A DNA stretch of 64,000 bases from Acidimicrobiales bacterium (GTDB taxonomy: Bacteria; Actinomycetota; Acidimicrobiia; Acidimicrobiales; SZUA-35), in the NCBI GenBank assembly GCA_028285495.1, contig JANQPB010000009.1, positions 1 through 64,000 on the forward strand. The letters are read 5' to 3'. The notes beneath the pieces were generated by a model. That model was given only the letters and a program-made list of their open reading frames with translations, was not told where the DNA came from and made no database searches. A program made the position numbers and the translations under genes. Shown piece after piece: positions 50,028 through 59,890 of this stretch (position 1 is its first letter; every line of letters starts with the position of its first letter).

Positions 50028-50831
50028 GTGCGACAGGCCGCAGTTCGTCCTGGCGGAGCTCCTTCCTTGTCCACATCCCGACCCCGATACGGCTGGTTGT
50101 TCGTCCCCAGCCCCCTGCTCGGCCCCACCAGCTGGGGTCAGGTGGCGGCGACGATGGTCGGGCTCGGGCAGGAGCCGATGATCGTCGACGCCCGGATGAC
50201 GTCGACGTCGGACGACGATCACATCCGCCCCTGGCTCCGTCAGATCGTGACGATGGATGCGCCGGGCGACGGCGCACCGATCGTGATCGTGAGCCACTCC
50301 GCCGCCTGCCCGAGGACGCCGCTTCTGGTGGCGGAGCTGCTCGATCGGGGCTGGCCGATCTCGACGATGCTGCTCGTCGATGGGCGGTTCCCCGACGGCC
50401 AGCCGTTCACCGCCCGCCAGCACTACGCCACGATGCTCGACCGCATGGTCAGGCCGGACGACTATCTGCCCCCGTGGCCCCGCTGGTGGGGCTCGCTGGT
50501 CGAGGGCCTGGTCGTCGACCCCGAGGCGAGGAACCTCCTGTTGACCGAGGCGCCCCCGATCCCGAGGACGTGGTTCGATCAGGGGTGCCCGGTGCCCGAG
50601 CTGCCCGACCACATCGGGCGGGGGTTCCTGTCGTTCGGGCCCGGCTACGCCCAGTCGTGTGATCAGGCCTTCGACGCCGGCTGGCTCACGATGCGGCTGA
50701 CCGGCGACCACCTCCACCAGATGGTCGCTCCCGAGAAGGTGGCCGCCGCCCTGCTGGCGATGGTGGCCGGCATGTCGTGCGGGCGGGGCCTTCCCCTGCC
50801 GGACGGGCCGCCCGAGCGCGACGACGACTGA
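50028..50831 (+). CDS. Alpha/beta-hydrolase-like protein
   Basis: VPSPLLGPTSWGQVAATM, SHSAA nucleophile-elbow-like segment, late TGDHLHQM; start uncertain. Confidence 0.7.
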   Translation: MRQAAVRPGGAPSLSTSRPRYGWLFVPSPLLGPTSWGQVAATMVGLGQEPMIVDARMTSTSDDDHIRPWLRQIVTMDAPGDGAPIVIVSHSAACPRTPLLVAELLDRGWPISTMLLVDGRFPDGQPFTARQHYATMLDRMVRPDDYLPPWPRWWGSLVEGLVVDPEARNLLLTEAPPIPRTWFDQGCPVPELPDHIGRGFLSFGPGYAQSCDQAFDAGWLTMRLTGDHLHQMVAPEKVAAALLAMVAGMSCGRGLPLPDGPPERDDD

Positions 50832-50914
50832 CCGCGACGGGCCGCTGCGGGCCATGCGGGGGTCCGGCGGTGCTCGCCGGCGGGCGCCAGCCAAGCTGTT
50901 GCCCGCCGGCCTCG

Positions 50915-50929
50915 TAGGCTGGCGGTGTG
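50915..50929 (+). promoter_or_regulatory. Leaderless-type -10 box of degenerate phosphotransferase gene
   Basis: TAGGCT-N6-GTG. Confidence 0.55.
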
Positions 50930-51697
50930 AGCGACTCCCCGTGGCCGGCTGCGGTCGAGGCCATGGCCGCCGATGCGCCCGACCCGGTGACGATCACCCG
51001 TCTCGACGGGCCGGACGGGTACCGGTCGGCCGGTGGCCAGGCCGCCATGCTGACCTGGCTCGCCGAGGCGGCGCCGTTCCCCGTGCCCGAGGTCGTCGGC
51101 GTCGACGGGCCGTGGGTCGTGACCACCGAGCTTCCGGGCCTGCCCGCCGATCGCACCGACGCCCACCCGGAGCCGGCGGCGCTGCCCGGGGCCATCGGGG
51201 CCGGTTTGGCCGCCCTCCACGCCCTCGTCCCGCCGTCGGCGCTCGCCCGGTCGGACGGGAGCGATCCGGCGGTACCGGCCGACGGCTGGACGCCGATCGT
51301 CGAGCGGTGCGCCACCCGGGTCGAGGCCGGGCTCGTCGACGGGCTGCCCGCCCCCTACGATCGCTACGAGCCCGACCGCCTGCTCGAGCTCCTGTCCGAG
51401 GGGGTCGGCGCCGCCGGTGACGTCGACGATCCGCCGGTGCTGTGCCACGGGCGACCGAGTCCCGGTCGCACGATGATCGTCGGTGACCGCTTCGCCGGGT
51501 TCGTCGACCTCGACTCGATGCTGCTGGCCGATCGCCACCTCGACCTGGCCACGGCGCATCTGTGGGTGGCCGAGCTGTTCGGCGGTGAGTCGGTGTTCGC
51601 GCTGTACGAGAGCTACGGCGCCGACCCCGACCTCACCCGGCTCGACCGGGCGGTGCTGGCCGTTCGGCTGCTCGGCACGGGTCCGCCGGTGTCGTGA
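50927..51697 (+). CDS. Aminoglycoside phosphotransferase-fold protein with degenerate catalytic motif
   Basis: TTELPGLPAD..., AGLAALHAL, LCHGRPSPGRTMIVGDRFAGFVDLDSMLLADRHLDLA (canonical HGDLxxxN absent). Confidence 0.75.
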   Translation: MSDSPWPAAVEAMAADAPDPVTITRLDGPDGYRSAGGQAAMLTWLAEAAPFPVPEVVGVDGPWVVTTELPGLPADRTDAHPEPAALPGAIGAGLAALHALVPPSALARSDGSDPAVPADGWTPIVERCATRVEAGLVDGLPAPYDRYEPDRLLELLSEGVGAAGDVDDPPVLCHGRPSPGRTMIVGDRFAGFVDLDSMLLADRHLDLATAHLWVAELFGGESVFALYESYGADPDLTRLDRAVLAVRLLGTGPPVS

Positions 51698-52668
51698 GCG
51701 GCATGGACGATCGCTCGGCCCGCCCCGCCACCGGGTCGACGGTGACGGCGCCACTGGCCATCGTCGGCCCGACGGCGAGCGGCAAGTCGGGCCTGGCCGT
51801 CGACCTGGCGCTCCGGGTCGGCGACACCGAGATCGTGTCGGCCGACGCCATGGCCATCTACCGGGGCATGGACATCGGCACGGCCAAGCCGACCGTCGCC
51901 GAGCGGCGAGGGGTGCCCCACCACCTGCTCGACGAGGCCGACCCGAGCGAGGACTACACGGTGGCCCGCTTCGCCGGCCGGGTCGGCGAGGTGGTCGGCG
52001 AGATCGAGGCCAGGGGGCACCGGGTTGTCGTCGTCGGCGGGACCGGGCTGTACGTGCGGGCCGTCGTCGACGACTTCGACGTGCCACCGCGCTTCCCCGA
52101 GCTGCGGGATCGGTTCGAGGCCGATCCAGACACCGCCGGCCTCCACCGCCGGTTGACCGAGCTCGACCCCGAGGCGGCGGCCAAGATCCTCGCCACCAAC
52201 CGCCGTCGGATCGTGCGGGCACTCGAGGTCTGCGTCGGCTCCGGGCGGCCGTTCTCGTCGTTCGGGCCCGGCGTCGACCACTACGGACCGACCCGGTTCC
52301 GGCTGGCCGGGCTCGACATCGACCGGGACCTCATGGACCGCCGCATCGACGAGCGCTACGACCGGCAGCTGGCCGACGGCTTCCTCGACGAGGTGGCCGG
52401 GCTGGTCGATGGGGGACTGTCGCCGACCGCGGCCCAGGCCCTCGGCTACCGGGAGCTGGCGGCCCACCTCCGGGGCGAGACGACGCTCGACGAGGCGCTT
52501 GCGGAGGCCAAGCGGCGGACCAGGCGGTTCGCCAGGCGCCAGCAGCGCTGGTTCCGGCGCGATCCCCGGATCCGCTGGTTCCCGGTCGGTGGCGACGATC
52601 TGGTCGACCGGGTCGCGGCCTGGTGGATCAATCCGGATGCCGACGGTCGCTCGGAGCTGCGAGACTAG
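51694..52668 (+). CDS. miaA: tRNA dimethylallyltransferase MiaA
   Basis: IVGPTASGKSGLAVDLALR, SADAMAIYRGMDIGTAKPT, GGTGLYVRAVVDDF. Confidence 0.97.
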   Translation: MSGMDDRSARPATGSTVTAPLAIVGPTASGKSGLAVDLALRVGDTEIVSADAMAIYRGMDIGTAKPTVAERRGVPHHLLDEADPSEDYTVARFAGRVGEVVGEIEARGHRVVVVGGTGLYVRAVVDDFDVPPRFPELRDRFEADPDTAGLHRRLTELDPEAAAKILATNRRRIVRALEVCVGSGRPFSSFGPGVDHYGPTRFRLAGLDIDRDLMDRRIDERYDRQLADGFLDEVAGLVDGGLSPTAAQALGYRELAAHLRGETTLDEALAEAKRRTRRFARRQQRWFRRDPRIRWFPVGGDDLVDRVAAWWINPDADGRSELRD

Positions 52669-52675
52669 AGGGCTG

Positions 52676-53563
52676 ATGTCTCCGGAACCACACGCACCGG
52701 CCGATCGCGGTTGGCCGCTCGCCCTGACCAAGCACCACGGCCTCGGCAACGACTTCCTCGTCGCCGTCGATCCGTCGCGCCCGCTCGACGGCGCCGACGC
52801 CACTCGCTGGTGCGACCGGCGGGAGGGCATCGGGGCAGACGGGCTCATCCAGGCGGTCCCCATCGTGTCGCCGGCCGACGGCGAACGACGCCCGCTCCGC
52901 TACCGCATGACGCTGTGGAACTCCGACGGCGGGCGGGCCGAGATCTCGGGGAACGGCCTGCGCTGCCTGGCCCAGGCCCTGGCCGAGCGGCTCGGGCACG
53001 ATGGGGGTGACGATCTGACGCTCACCATCGAGACCGACGCCGGGACCAGGGAGGCGATCGTCCTGGCCCGGCCGGTCGACGCCGCCCCGGGGGAGGACCA
53101 GGTCCGGGTCGGGATGGGCAAGGCGGTCGACGGGCCGGGGCCGAGCGACCGCTGGGCCGGCCTCGGCGTCGAGGTGGTCGATCAGGTCGGCGTCGACGTC
53201 GGCAACCCCCATCTGGTCGGCTTCGTCGACTCGACCACGCCGGTCGGCGGGTTCGACATGGCCGCCATCGGGCCGCCCATCGAGGGTGACCACCCGGGCG
53301 GGCTCAACGTGCACGTCGTCCGAGTGGTCGACCGGGGACGGATCGAGATGGTGATCTGGGAGCGGGGCGCCGGGGTCACCAGGGCCTGCGGCTCGGGCGC
53401 CTGTGCGGCGGCCTTCGCCGCCGACCGGGCCGGCCTCGTCGACGGTCGATCCGGGGTCGACGTGGTCATGCCGGGCGGGGCGGCGAGGGTCGAGGTCTTC
53501 GACGACGAGGTGGTGCTGACCGGACCGGCGGTCCGGGTGGCGGAGGTCCGCGTCGATGGCTGA
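52676..53563 (+). CDS. dapF: Diaminopimelate epimerase
   Basis: LTKHHGLGNDFLVAVD, WNSDGGRAEISGNGLRCLAQAL, ERGAGVTRACGSGACAAA. Confidence 0.96.
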   Translation: MSPEPHAPADRGWPLALTKHHGLGNDFLVAVDPSRPLDGADATRWCDRREGIGADGLIQAVPIVSPADGERRPLRYRMTLWNSDGGRAEISGNGLRCLAQALAERLGHDGGDDLTLTIETDAGTREAIVLARPVDAAPGEDQVRVGMGKAVDGPGPSDRWAGLGVEVVDQVGVDVGNPHLVGFVDSTTPVGGFDMAAIGPPIEGDHPGGLNVHVVRVVDRGRIEMVIWERGAGVTRACGSGACAAAFAADRAGLVDGRSGVDVVMPGGAARVEVFDDEVVLTGPAVRVAEVRVDG

Positions 53564-55049
53564 ACCGAACGGGTCGAACGGCGGGGGCGAGCCGGTCGAC
53601 GACGACTTCGACGCGCTGCTCGCCGCCAGCGGCGCCGGGGCGCCTGCCGGTGGCGGCGAGCAGACGATCGGGCCGGATGGCGAGGCCGTCGGCGACCACC
53701 GGGGGGCGCTCGGCGAGTTCGGGGCCGACGCCCTCGACGGCGACGGCGGCTTCCTCGATCAGAGCTTCCGGGAGCGGATCGTGCTGGTCGGCGTGACCGT
53801 GGCCGGCCAGTCGCCCCAGCAGACGGCCGAGTCGCTCGACGAGCTGGAGCTGCTCGTCGACACCGCCGGGGCCGACGCCCTCGACCGGGTGGTCCAGAAG
53901 CGGGAGCGGCCAGATCCCGGCACGTTCGTCGGTCGCGGCAAGGTGCAGGAGATCCTCGACTCGTCGCTGGCGATCGACGCCGACACGGTCGTGTTCGACG
54001 ACGAGCTGTCGCCCGGCCAGCAGTTCAACCTCGAGCGGATGCTGAAGCGCACCGCACTCGATCGGACCGCCGTGATCCTCGACATCTTCGCCCAGCACGC
54101 CACCTCGGCCGAGGGCAAGGCCCAGGTCGAGCTGGCTCAGCTCCGCTACCGGCTGCCCCGGCTCCGCAACAAGAAGGACTACAGCCAGCAGGGCGGCGGC
54201 ATCGGCACCAGGGGCCCCGGTGAGACCCAGCTCGAAGTCGACCGCCGGCGCCTGGTCCGCCGCATGCACAAGCTCGAGCGGGACCTGGCCAGCATCTCGG
54301 CCAGGCGGGCCAACCAGCGCAAGGCCCGTCACCGCTCGCCGTACCGAACGGTCTCGATCGTCGGCTACACCAACGCCGGCAAGTCGTCGCTGCTGCACCG
54401 GCTCACCGGGGCCGAGGTCAAGGTCGAGGACCGGCTGTTCGCCACCCTCGACCCGACCACCCGCAAGCTGCAGCTCCCCGGCGGCGAGCAGATCCTCCTC
54501 ACCGACACCGTCGGCTTCGTCAAGAAGCTGCCCCACCAGCTGGTCGAGGCGTTCAAGTCGACCCTGGAGGTGTCGGCCGGTGCCGACCTGCTCGTGCACG
54601 TCGTCGACGGCTCGGGCTCCAACCCCGACGCCCACATCGACGCCGTCCGGGACGTCCTCGGCGAGATCGAGGCCGAGGAGGTGCCCCAGCTCCTGGTGTT
54701 CAACAAGGCCGACGTCTCCCCGGAGGAGGTCGAGGCCCTCGCCGCCCGCCATCCCGGCTCGGTTGCGGTGTCGGCGGTCAGTGGGCGGGGGATCGACGAG
54801 CTGCTGGAGGCCATCGGCGACCGCCTGCGGGACCGCACGGATCTCTACGAGCTGTTCGTCCCCTGGGCCCGCGGCGATATCCTCGCAGCCGCCCACCGGG
54901 AGGGTGAGGTGCTCACCGAGACGAGCGAAGACGAGGGGATGCGGCTCCGGGCCCGCTTCGAGCCGGCGTCGGCCAAGCGGCTCGGCGACTTCGTGATCCG
55001 CCGGCTCGAGCAGCACGCCACCACCCCGCGAACCGAGACCGAGGAGTGA
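53556..55049 (+). CDS. hflX: GTPase HflX
   Basis: PDPGTFVGRGKVQEI, GPGETQLEVDRR, VGYTNAGKSSLLHRLTG, LTDTVGFVKKLPHQLVEAFKSTL. Confidence 0.97.
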   Translation: MAEPNGSNGGGEPVDDDFDALLAASGAGAPAGGGEQTIGPDGEAVGDHRGALGEFGADALDGDGGFLDQSFRERIVLVGVTVAGQSPQQTAESLDELELLVDTAGADALDRVVQKRERPDPGTFVGRGKVQEILDSSLAIDADTVVFDDELSPGQQFNLERMLKRTALDRTAVILDIFAQHATSAEGKAQVELAQLRYRLPRLRNKKDYSQQGGGIGTRGPGETQLEVDRRRLVRRMHKLERDLASISARRANQRKARHRSPYRTVSIVGYTNAGKSSLLHRLTGAEVKVEDRLFATLDPTTRKLQLPGGEQILLTDTVGFVKKLPHQLVEAFKSTLEVSAGADLLVHVVDGSGSNPDAHIDAVRDVLGEIEAEEVPQLLVFNKADVSPEEVEALAARHPGSVAVSAVSGRGIDELLEAIGDRLRDRTDLYELFVPWARGDILAAAHREGEVLTETSEDEGMRLRARFEPASAKRLGDFVIRRLEQHATTPRTETEE

Positions 55050-56179
55050 CGCCGATGGCCACCGGGTTCGTCCCACCCCCGTACCCCTACGACCGGCTCG
55101 ACGAGCTGAAGGCCATCGCCGACGACCACGATGGCGGCATGGTCGACCTGTCGATCGGCACGCCGTTCGACCCACCGCCGGACGCCGTCACCAAGGCCCT
55201 GGCCGAGTCCGGGGCCGAGCGGGGCTACCCACCGTCGATCGGCACCCCGGAGTTCCGGGAGGCGGCCGCCGGCTGGCTCAACCGGCTGGTCGGCTCGGCC
55301 CTGACCGCGGCCGACGTACGGGCCACCATCGGGTCGAAGGAGTTCGTCGCCGGCCTTCCCCACTACCTGCGGCTCCGCACCCCGAGCCGGGACACCGTGC
55401 TGTACCCGGCGATCAGCTACCCGAGCTACGCCATGGGGGCAACCCTGGCCGGGTGCCGGGCGGTGCCGGTTCCGGTCGACGACCGGTGGCGCCTCGACCT
55501 GTCGGCCGTCGACCCGGCGGATGTCGACCGGGCGCTGTGCCTGTGGGTCAACACGCCTGGCAATCCGGCCGGCGGGCTCGACGACCTCGACGCCGTGGCC
55601 CGTTGGGGGCGCGAGCACGACGTGCTCGTGGTGTCGGACGAGTGCTACATCGCCTTCACCTGGAGCGGCCCGCCCCGCTCGGTGCTCGCCACGGGAACCG
55701 ACGGCGTGCTCGCCGTCCACTCGCTGTCGAAGCGGTCGAACCTGGCCGGGGTGCGCGCCGGGTTCTACGCCGGCGACGCCGAGCTGGTCCACTACCTCGG
55801 CGAGGTCCGCAAGCACGCCGGGTTCATGGCCCCCGGGCCGGTGCAGGCTGCGGCGGTCGCCGCCTTCGCCGACGAGGTCCACGTCGAGGCCCAGCGCGAG
55901 ATCTACCGCCGCCGGCTCGAGCTGATGCTGCGCATCACCGACCGCCTCGGGTCGGCAGCCGAGATGCCGGGCGGCGGCTTCTACCTCTGGGCCCCCGCCC
56001 CCGACGGTGATGCATGGGCCTTCGCCCGCCGGTTGGCCACCGAGGCCGGTGCCCTGGTCAGCCCCGGCGAGTTCTACGGCGAGCAGGGGAGCGGGCACGT
56101 CCGCATCGCCCTGGTCCAGCCCGACCACCGCCTGGCCCTCGTGGCCGAGCGCCTCGGGGTCTCGATCGACGCCGCCTGA
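55046..56179 (+). CDS. dapC: Succinyldiaminopimelate aminotransferase
   Basis: PLP type I fold: VDLSIGTPFDPPPD, HSLSKRSNLAGVRAGFYAGD; near dapF/dapD/dapE. Confidence 0.87.
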   Translation: MTPMATGFVPPPYPYDRLDELKAIADDHDGGMVDLSIGTPFDPPPDAVTKALAESGAERGYPPSIGTPEFREAAAGWLNRLVGSALTAADVRATIGSKEFVAGLPHYLRLRTPSRDTVLYPAISYPSYAMGATLAGCRAVPVPVDDRWRLDLSAVDPADVDRALCLWVNTPGNPAGGLDDLDAVARWGREHDVLVVSDECYIAFTWSGPPRSVLATGTDGVLAVHSLSKRSNLAGVRAGFYAGDAELVHYLGEVRKHAGFMAPGPVQAAAVAAFADEVHVEAQREIYRRRLELMLRITDRLGSAAEMPGGGFYLWAPAPDGDAWAFARRLATEAGALVSPGEFYGEQGSGHVRIALVQPDHRLALVAERLGVSIDAA

Positions 56180-56271
56180 TCGCCCGTCGGCACGGTTGGC
56201 GGTCGTCGTGCGTCGGAGGTCCAGCTCGACAAGACTGTGACTTCCGCCACCAGAGACAACCGAGGGGAACC

Positions 56272-58080
56272 ATGACCGCAACGCCGACCGACGCGGCCTC
56301 CACCTGGCTCGCCGCCTTCGACGCCGCCCTCACCGCCGGTGACGTCGACGCCGCCACCGCCCTGTTCGCCGACGAGTGCTACTGGCGCGACCTCGTCACC
56401 ATCACCTGGAACCTGACCACGGTCGAGGGTCACGACGGCGTCCGGGACCTGCTGACCAGCTGCCTGGCCTCGACCGCCCCGTCCGGGTGGGAGCTCGACG
56501 GCGAGGCCAGCGAAGCCGACGGCGTCGTCGACGGGTGGATCGCGTTCGAGACCGGCGTGGCCAGGGGCAACGGCCACCTGCGCCTCATCGACGGCAAGTG
56601 CTTCACCCTCCTCACGGCGATGACCGAGCTCAAGGGGCACGAGGAGCCGTCCGGGGAACGGCGGCCGAAGGGCGTCGAGCACGGGGCCGACGCCGACCGC
56701 CAGACCTGGCTGGAGGCCAGGGCGGCCGAGGAGGCCGACCTCGGCTACGGCACCCAGCCCTACGTCGTCGTCATCGGCGGCGGCCAGGGCGGCATCGGCC
56801 TCGGGGCCCGGCTCCGCCAGCTCGGCGTTCCGACGATCATCGTCGAGCGGAACGAGCGGGCCGGCGACTCGTGGCGCAACCGCTACAAGTCGCTCTGCCT
56901 CCACGACCCGGTCTGGTACGACCACCTGCCGTACCTCAAGTTCCCGGAGAACTGGCCCGTGTTCTCGCCCAAGGACAAGATCGGCGACTGGCTCGAGATG
57001 TACACCCGGGTCATGGAGCTCAACTACTGGAGCTCGACCGAGTGCCTCGGCGCCAGCTACGACGAGGCCGCGGGGCACTGGACGGTGAACGTCGTCCGCC
57101 ACGGCCAGGACGGCGACGAGGCGGTGACCCTGCGACCGACACAGCTGGTGCTGGCCACCGGCATGTCGGGCCGACCCAACGTGCCCGAGATCCCCGGCGC
57201 CGACACGTTCGCCGGCGACATCCACCACTCGTCCGGCCACCGCGACTCGGCCGGCTACGCCGGCAAGCATTGCGTCGTGCTCGGGTCGAACAACTCGGCC
57301 CACGACATCTGTGCCGCGCTGTGGGAGTCCGGTGCCGCCGAGGTCACGATGATCCAGCGGTCGTCGACCCACATCGCCCGGTCCGAGACGCTGATGGAGT
57401 TGGCCCTCGGCGACCTCTACTCCGAGCGGGCGCTGGCCAGCGGCGTGACCACCGAGATGGCCGACATGGTCTTCGCCTCGATCCCGTACCGGATCATGCA
57501 CCGGTTCCAGATCCCGGTGTACGAGGAGATGGCCCGCCAGGACGCCCAGTTCTACGAGGACCTGGAGAAGGCGGGCTTCCTGCACGATTGGGGCGACGAC
57601 GGGTCGGGGCTGTTCATGAAGTACCTGCGGCGGGGGTCGGGTTACTACATCGACGTCGGGGCCTCCCAGCTGATCATCGACGGTCGGGTCAAGTTGCGCA
57701 GCGGGGTCAACATCGCCGAGATCAAGCCGGACGGCGTGGTGCTGACCGACGGGAGTGAGCTGCCGGCCGACCTGATCGTGCTCGCCACCGGCTACGGCTC
57801 GATGAACGGGTGGGCCGCCGAGCTGATCTCCCAGGAGGTGGCCGACAAGGTCGGCAAGTGCTGGGGCCTCGGGTCCGACACGACCAAGGACCCCGGTCCG
57901 TGGGAGGGGGAGCAGCGCAACATGTGGAAGCCGACCCAGCAGGAGAACCTCTGGTTCCACGGCGGCAACCTGCACCAGTCACGCCACTACTCGCTGTACC
58001 TGGCGCTGCAGCTGAAGGCCAGGCTTGAGGGGATCCCGACGCCTGTCCACGGGCTCGGCCCGGTCCACCACCTGAGCTGA
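56272..58080 (+). CDS. NTF2/SnoaL-like domain fused to FAD-dependent monooxygenase/oxidoreductase
   Basis: N-terminal STWLAAFDAALTAGDVDAATALFADECYWRDL; GGGQGGIGLGARL; FAGDIHHSSGH; GSNNSAHDICAAL; RBS GAGGGG before ATG 56272. Confidence 0.88.
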   Translation: MTATPTDAASTWLAAFDAALTAGDVDAATALFADECYWRDLVTITWNLTTVEGHDGVRDLLTSCLASTAPSGWELDGEASEADGVVDGWIAFETGVARGNGHLRLIDGKCFTLLTAMTELKGHEEPSGERRPKGVEHGADADRQTWLEARAAEEADLGYGTQPYVVVIGGGQGGIGLGARLRQLGVPTIIVERNERAGDSWRNRYKSLCLHDPVWYDHLPYLKFPENWPVFSPKDKIGDWLEMYTRVMELNYWSSTECLGASYDEAAGHWTVNVVRHGQDGDEAVTLRPTQLVLATGMSGRPNVPEIPGADTFAGDIHHSSGHRDSAGYAGKHCVVLGSNNSAHDICAALWESGAAEVTMIQRSSTHIARSETLMELALGDLYSERALASGVTTEMADMVFASIPYRIMHRFQIPVYEEMARQDAQFYEDLEKAGFLHDWGDDGSGLFMKYLRRGSGYYIDVGASQLIIDGRVKLRSGVNIAEIKPDGVVLTDGSELPADLIVLATGYGSMNGWAAELISQEVADKVGKCWGLGSDTTKDPGPWEGEQRNMWKPTQQENLWFHGGNLHQSRHYSLYLALQLKARLEGIPTPVHGLGPVHHLS

Positions 58081-58129
58081 GCCGAGCCGGACCGGATCCG
58101 AACGGGTTCGACCGCTCGGGGCGGGGCAG

Positions 58130-58144
58130 TAGGGTGGCCCCATG
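58130..58144 (+). promoter_or_regulatory. Leaderless-type -10 box of dapD
   Basis: TAGGGT-N6-ATG. Confidence 0.6.
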
Positions 58145-59041
58145 ACGATCACCGCAGTGGGACACAGCTACGTCGACGTCGCCACCGGCGCCCGCCTCGA
58201 TGTGTGGTACCCGGCCGACGGGGTCGAGCCGGCCAGGAGCTGCCTGGCGGAAGACGTCGGCCTCGTCCGGGGTGAGGTCATCACCACCACGATCGCCGAC
58301 CTCGCCGCCCCGCCCGTCGACGCCGCCGACGCCTACCTGCGGCTCCACCTGTTGTCCCGCCGGGAGGTGATCCCCAACTCGATCAGCATGGACGGCGTCT
58401 TCGGCCGGCTGGCCAACGTCGCCTGGACGTCGGCCGGTCCCGTCGCCCCCGAGCAGGTCGACCAGCTCCGGTCGCTGCTGGCCAAGCGCGGCCACCACCT
58501 GACCGTCGAGTCGGTCGACAAGTTCCCGAAGATGACCGACTACGTCGTGCCATCCGGCGTCCGGCTCGCCATCGCCGATCGGGCCCGTCTCGGCGCCCAC
58601 CTGGCCGATGGCACCACCGTGATGCACGAGGGTTTCTGCAACTTCAACGCGGGCACCCTCGGGCCGGCGATGGTCGAGGGCCGGATCAGCCAGGGCGTCA
58701 TCGTCGGCGCCCATTCCGATGTCGGCGGTGGGGCCTCGATCATGGGCACCCTGTCCGGCGGCGGCACCGAGGTGATCTCGGTCGGTGAGAACTGCCTCAT
58801 CGGGGCGAACGGCGGGATCGGCATCTCGCTCGGCGACGGCTGCACGGTCGCCGCCGGCGTCTACGTGACCGCCGGGACGCCCGTCACGCTGCCGGACGGG
58901 ACCGTCGTGAAGGCCAAGGAGCTGTCCGGTCGCGACGGGATGCTCTTCATCCAGAATTCGCGGACCGGCGCCATCGAGGTCCGCGACGCCGATCCCGAGC
59001 GCTGGGGCGGCATCAACGAGGCCCTCCACTCGAGCCAGTAG
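58142..59041 (+). CDS. dapD: 2,3,4,5-tetrahydropyridine-2,6-dicarboxylate N-succinyltransferase
   Basis: Left-handed beta-helix hexapeptides; [56 protein letters not shown]. Confidence 0.92.
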   Translation: MTITAVGHSYVDVATGARLDVWYPADGVEPARSCLAEDVGLVRGEVITTTIADLAAPPVDAADAYLRLHLLSRREVIPNSISMDGVFGRLANVAWTSAGPVAPEQVDQLRSLLAKRGHHLTVESVDKFPKMTDYVVPSGVRLAIADRARLGAHLADGTTVMHEGFCNFNAGTLGPAMVEGRISQGVIVGAHSDVGGGASIMGTLSGGGTEVISVGENCLIGANGGIGISLGDGCTVAAGVYVTAGTPVTLPDGTVVKAKELSGRDGMLFIQNSRTGAIEVRDADPERWGGINEALHSSQ

Positions 59042-59119
59042 GTCAACCGGTCGCCGACCGTCCGGACGAGGCGCTCGATCAACTGGGGGTGGCCGGCGAC
59101 GGCGTCGACGGCGAGGCGG

Positions 59120-59521
59120 TCACCGGCCGGTCGGGTCGAGCCCGCGCTCGGCGAGCACCGTCTCCCTGGTCGGCACGCGGAACCCGACGTACCACACGCC
59201 GATGAGGCCGAGCACGCCGACCAGCACCCGGATGGGCAGGTTGTCGATGGCCAACGTGATGCTCAACAGCACGGCCAGGCTCATCGACCCGATGGCGAAG
59301 AACTTGGCCCGCCTCGGCATGCCGAGCCCCGATCGGTAGTCGGTGACCATCGGCCCGATGCCCGGCAGGTCGAGGATCCAGTTCTCGAGCCGCTTGCTCG
59401 ACTTGGAGAAGAACCAGGCGGCGAGGATGAACGGCCCGACGGTCGGCAGCCCGGGCACGACGACGCCGATCCCGCCGACGCCGACGCAGATCAGGCCGGC
59501 GCACAGGTAGACGATGCGCAT
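59120..59521 (-). CDS. DUF454/YbaN-like small membrane protein
   Basis: GLICVGVGGIGVVVPGLPTVGPFILAAWFFSKSSKRLENWIL. Confidence 0.82.
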   Translation of the reverse strand: MRIVYLCAGLICVGVGGIGVVVPGLPTVGPFILAAWFFSKSSKRLENWILDLPGIGPMVTDYRSGLGMPRRAKFFAIGSMSLAVLLSITLAIDNLPIRVLVGVLGLIGVWYVGFRVPTRETVLAERGLDPTGR

Positions 59522-59856
59522 CAGCCCAAGAGTTCACGCAGGTCGAGCACCATCAACACCGCGAGCAGCGCCAACACCGCGCAGTGCAGGACGGTGGCCT
59601 GCACCTTCCAACGGTGGTCGGCCCGCCAGAACCGGCGGATGCTGAACACGTTGGCGGCGATGGCAACGACGCCGACGGTGAGCCCGATGGTCGGCCCGAC
59701 GTTGGGGGCCAGCCCGATGAACGGCGCCACCAGCGGCAGGATCACGTAGGTCAGCGTGCAGCGGATCCCCGAGATGACGACCGAGGTGCTGAACCCCCGT
59801 TGCGCCGCTTCCTGCTCGAGAACCGTCGAATCGTTGGCCGCTCCGGTCACCGTCAT
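59521..59856 (-). CDS. Small membrane protein, unknown function
   Basis: Three predicted TM segments; ATGA overlap with the DUF454 gene. Confidence 0.65.
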   Translation of the reverse strand: MTVTGAANDSTVLEQEAAQRGFSTSVVISGIRCTLTYVILPLVAPFIGLAPNVGPTIGLTVGVVAIAANVFSIRRFWRADHRWKVQATVLHCAVLALLAVLMVLDLRELLG

Positions 59857-59875
59857 CGCCGACCATGCTACCGGG

Positions 59876-59890
59876 TACGGTTGCACGATG
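59876..59890 (+). promoter_or_regulatory. Leaderless-type -10 box of dapE
   Basis: TACGGT-N6-ATG. Confidence 0.6.

Noticed and set aside
58099-58110. CGAAC-GG-GTTCG palindrome upstream of dapD
   Set aside because: Spacer is 2 nt, not the 4 nt of the SOS box; dapD is not an expected SOS gene.
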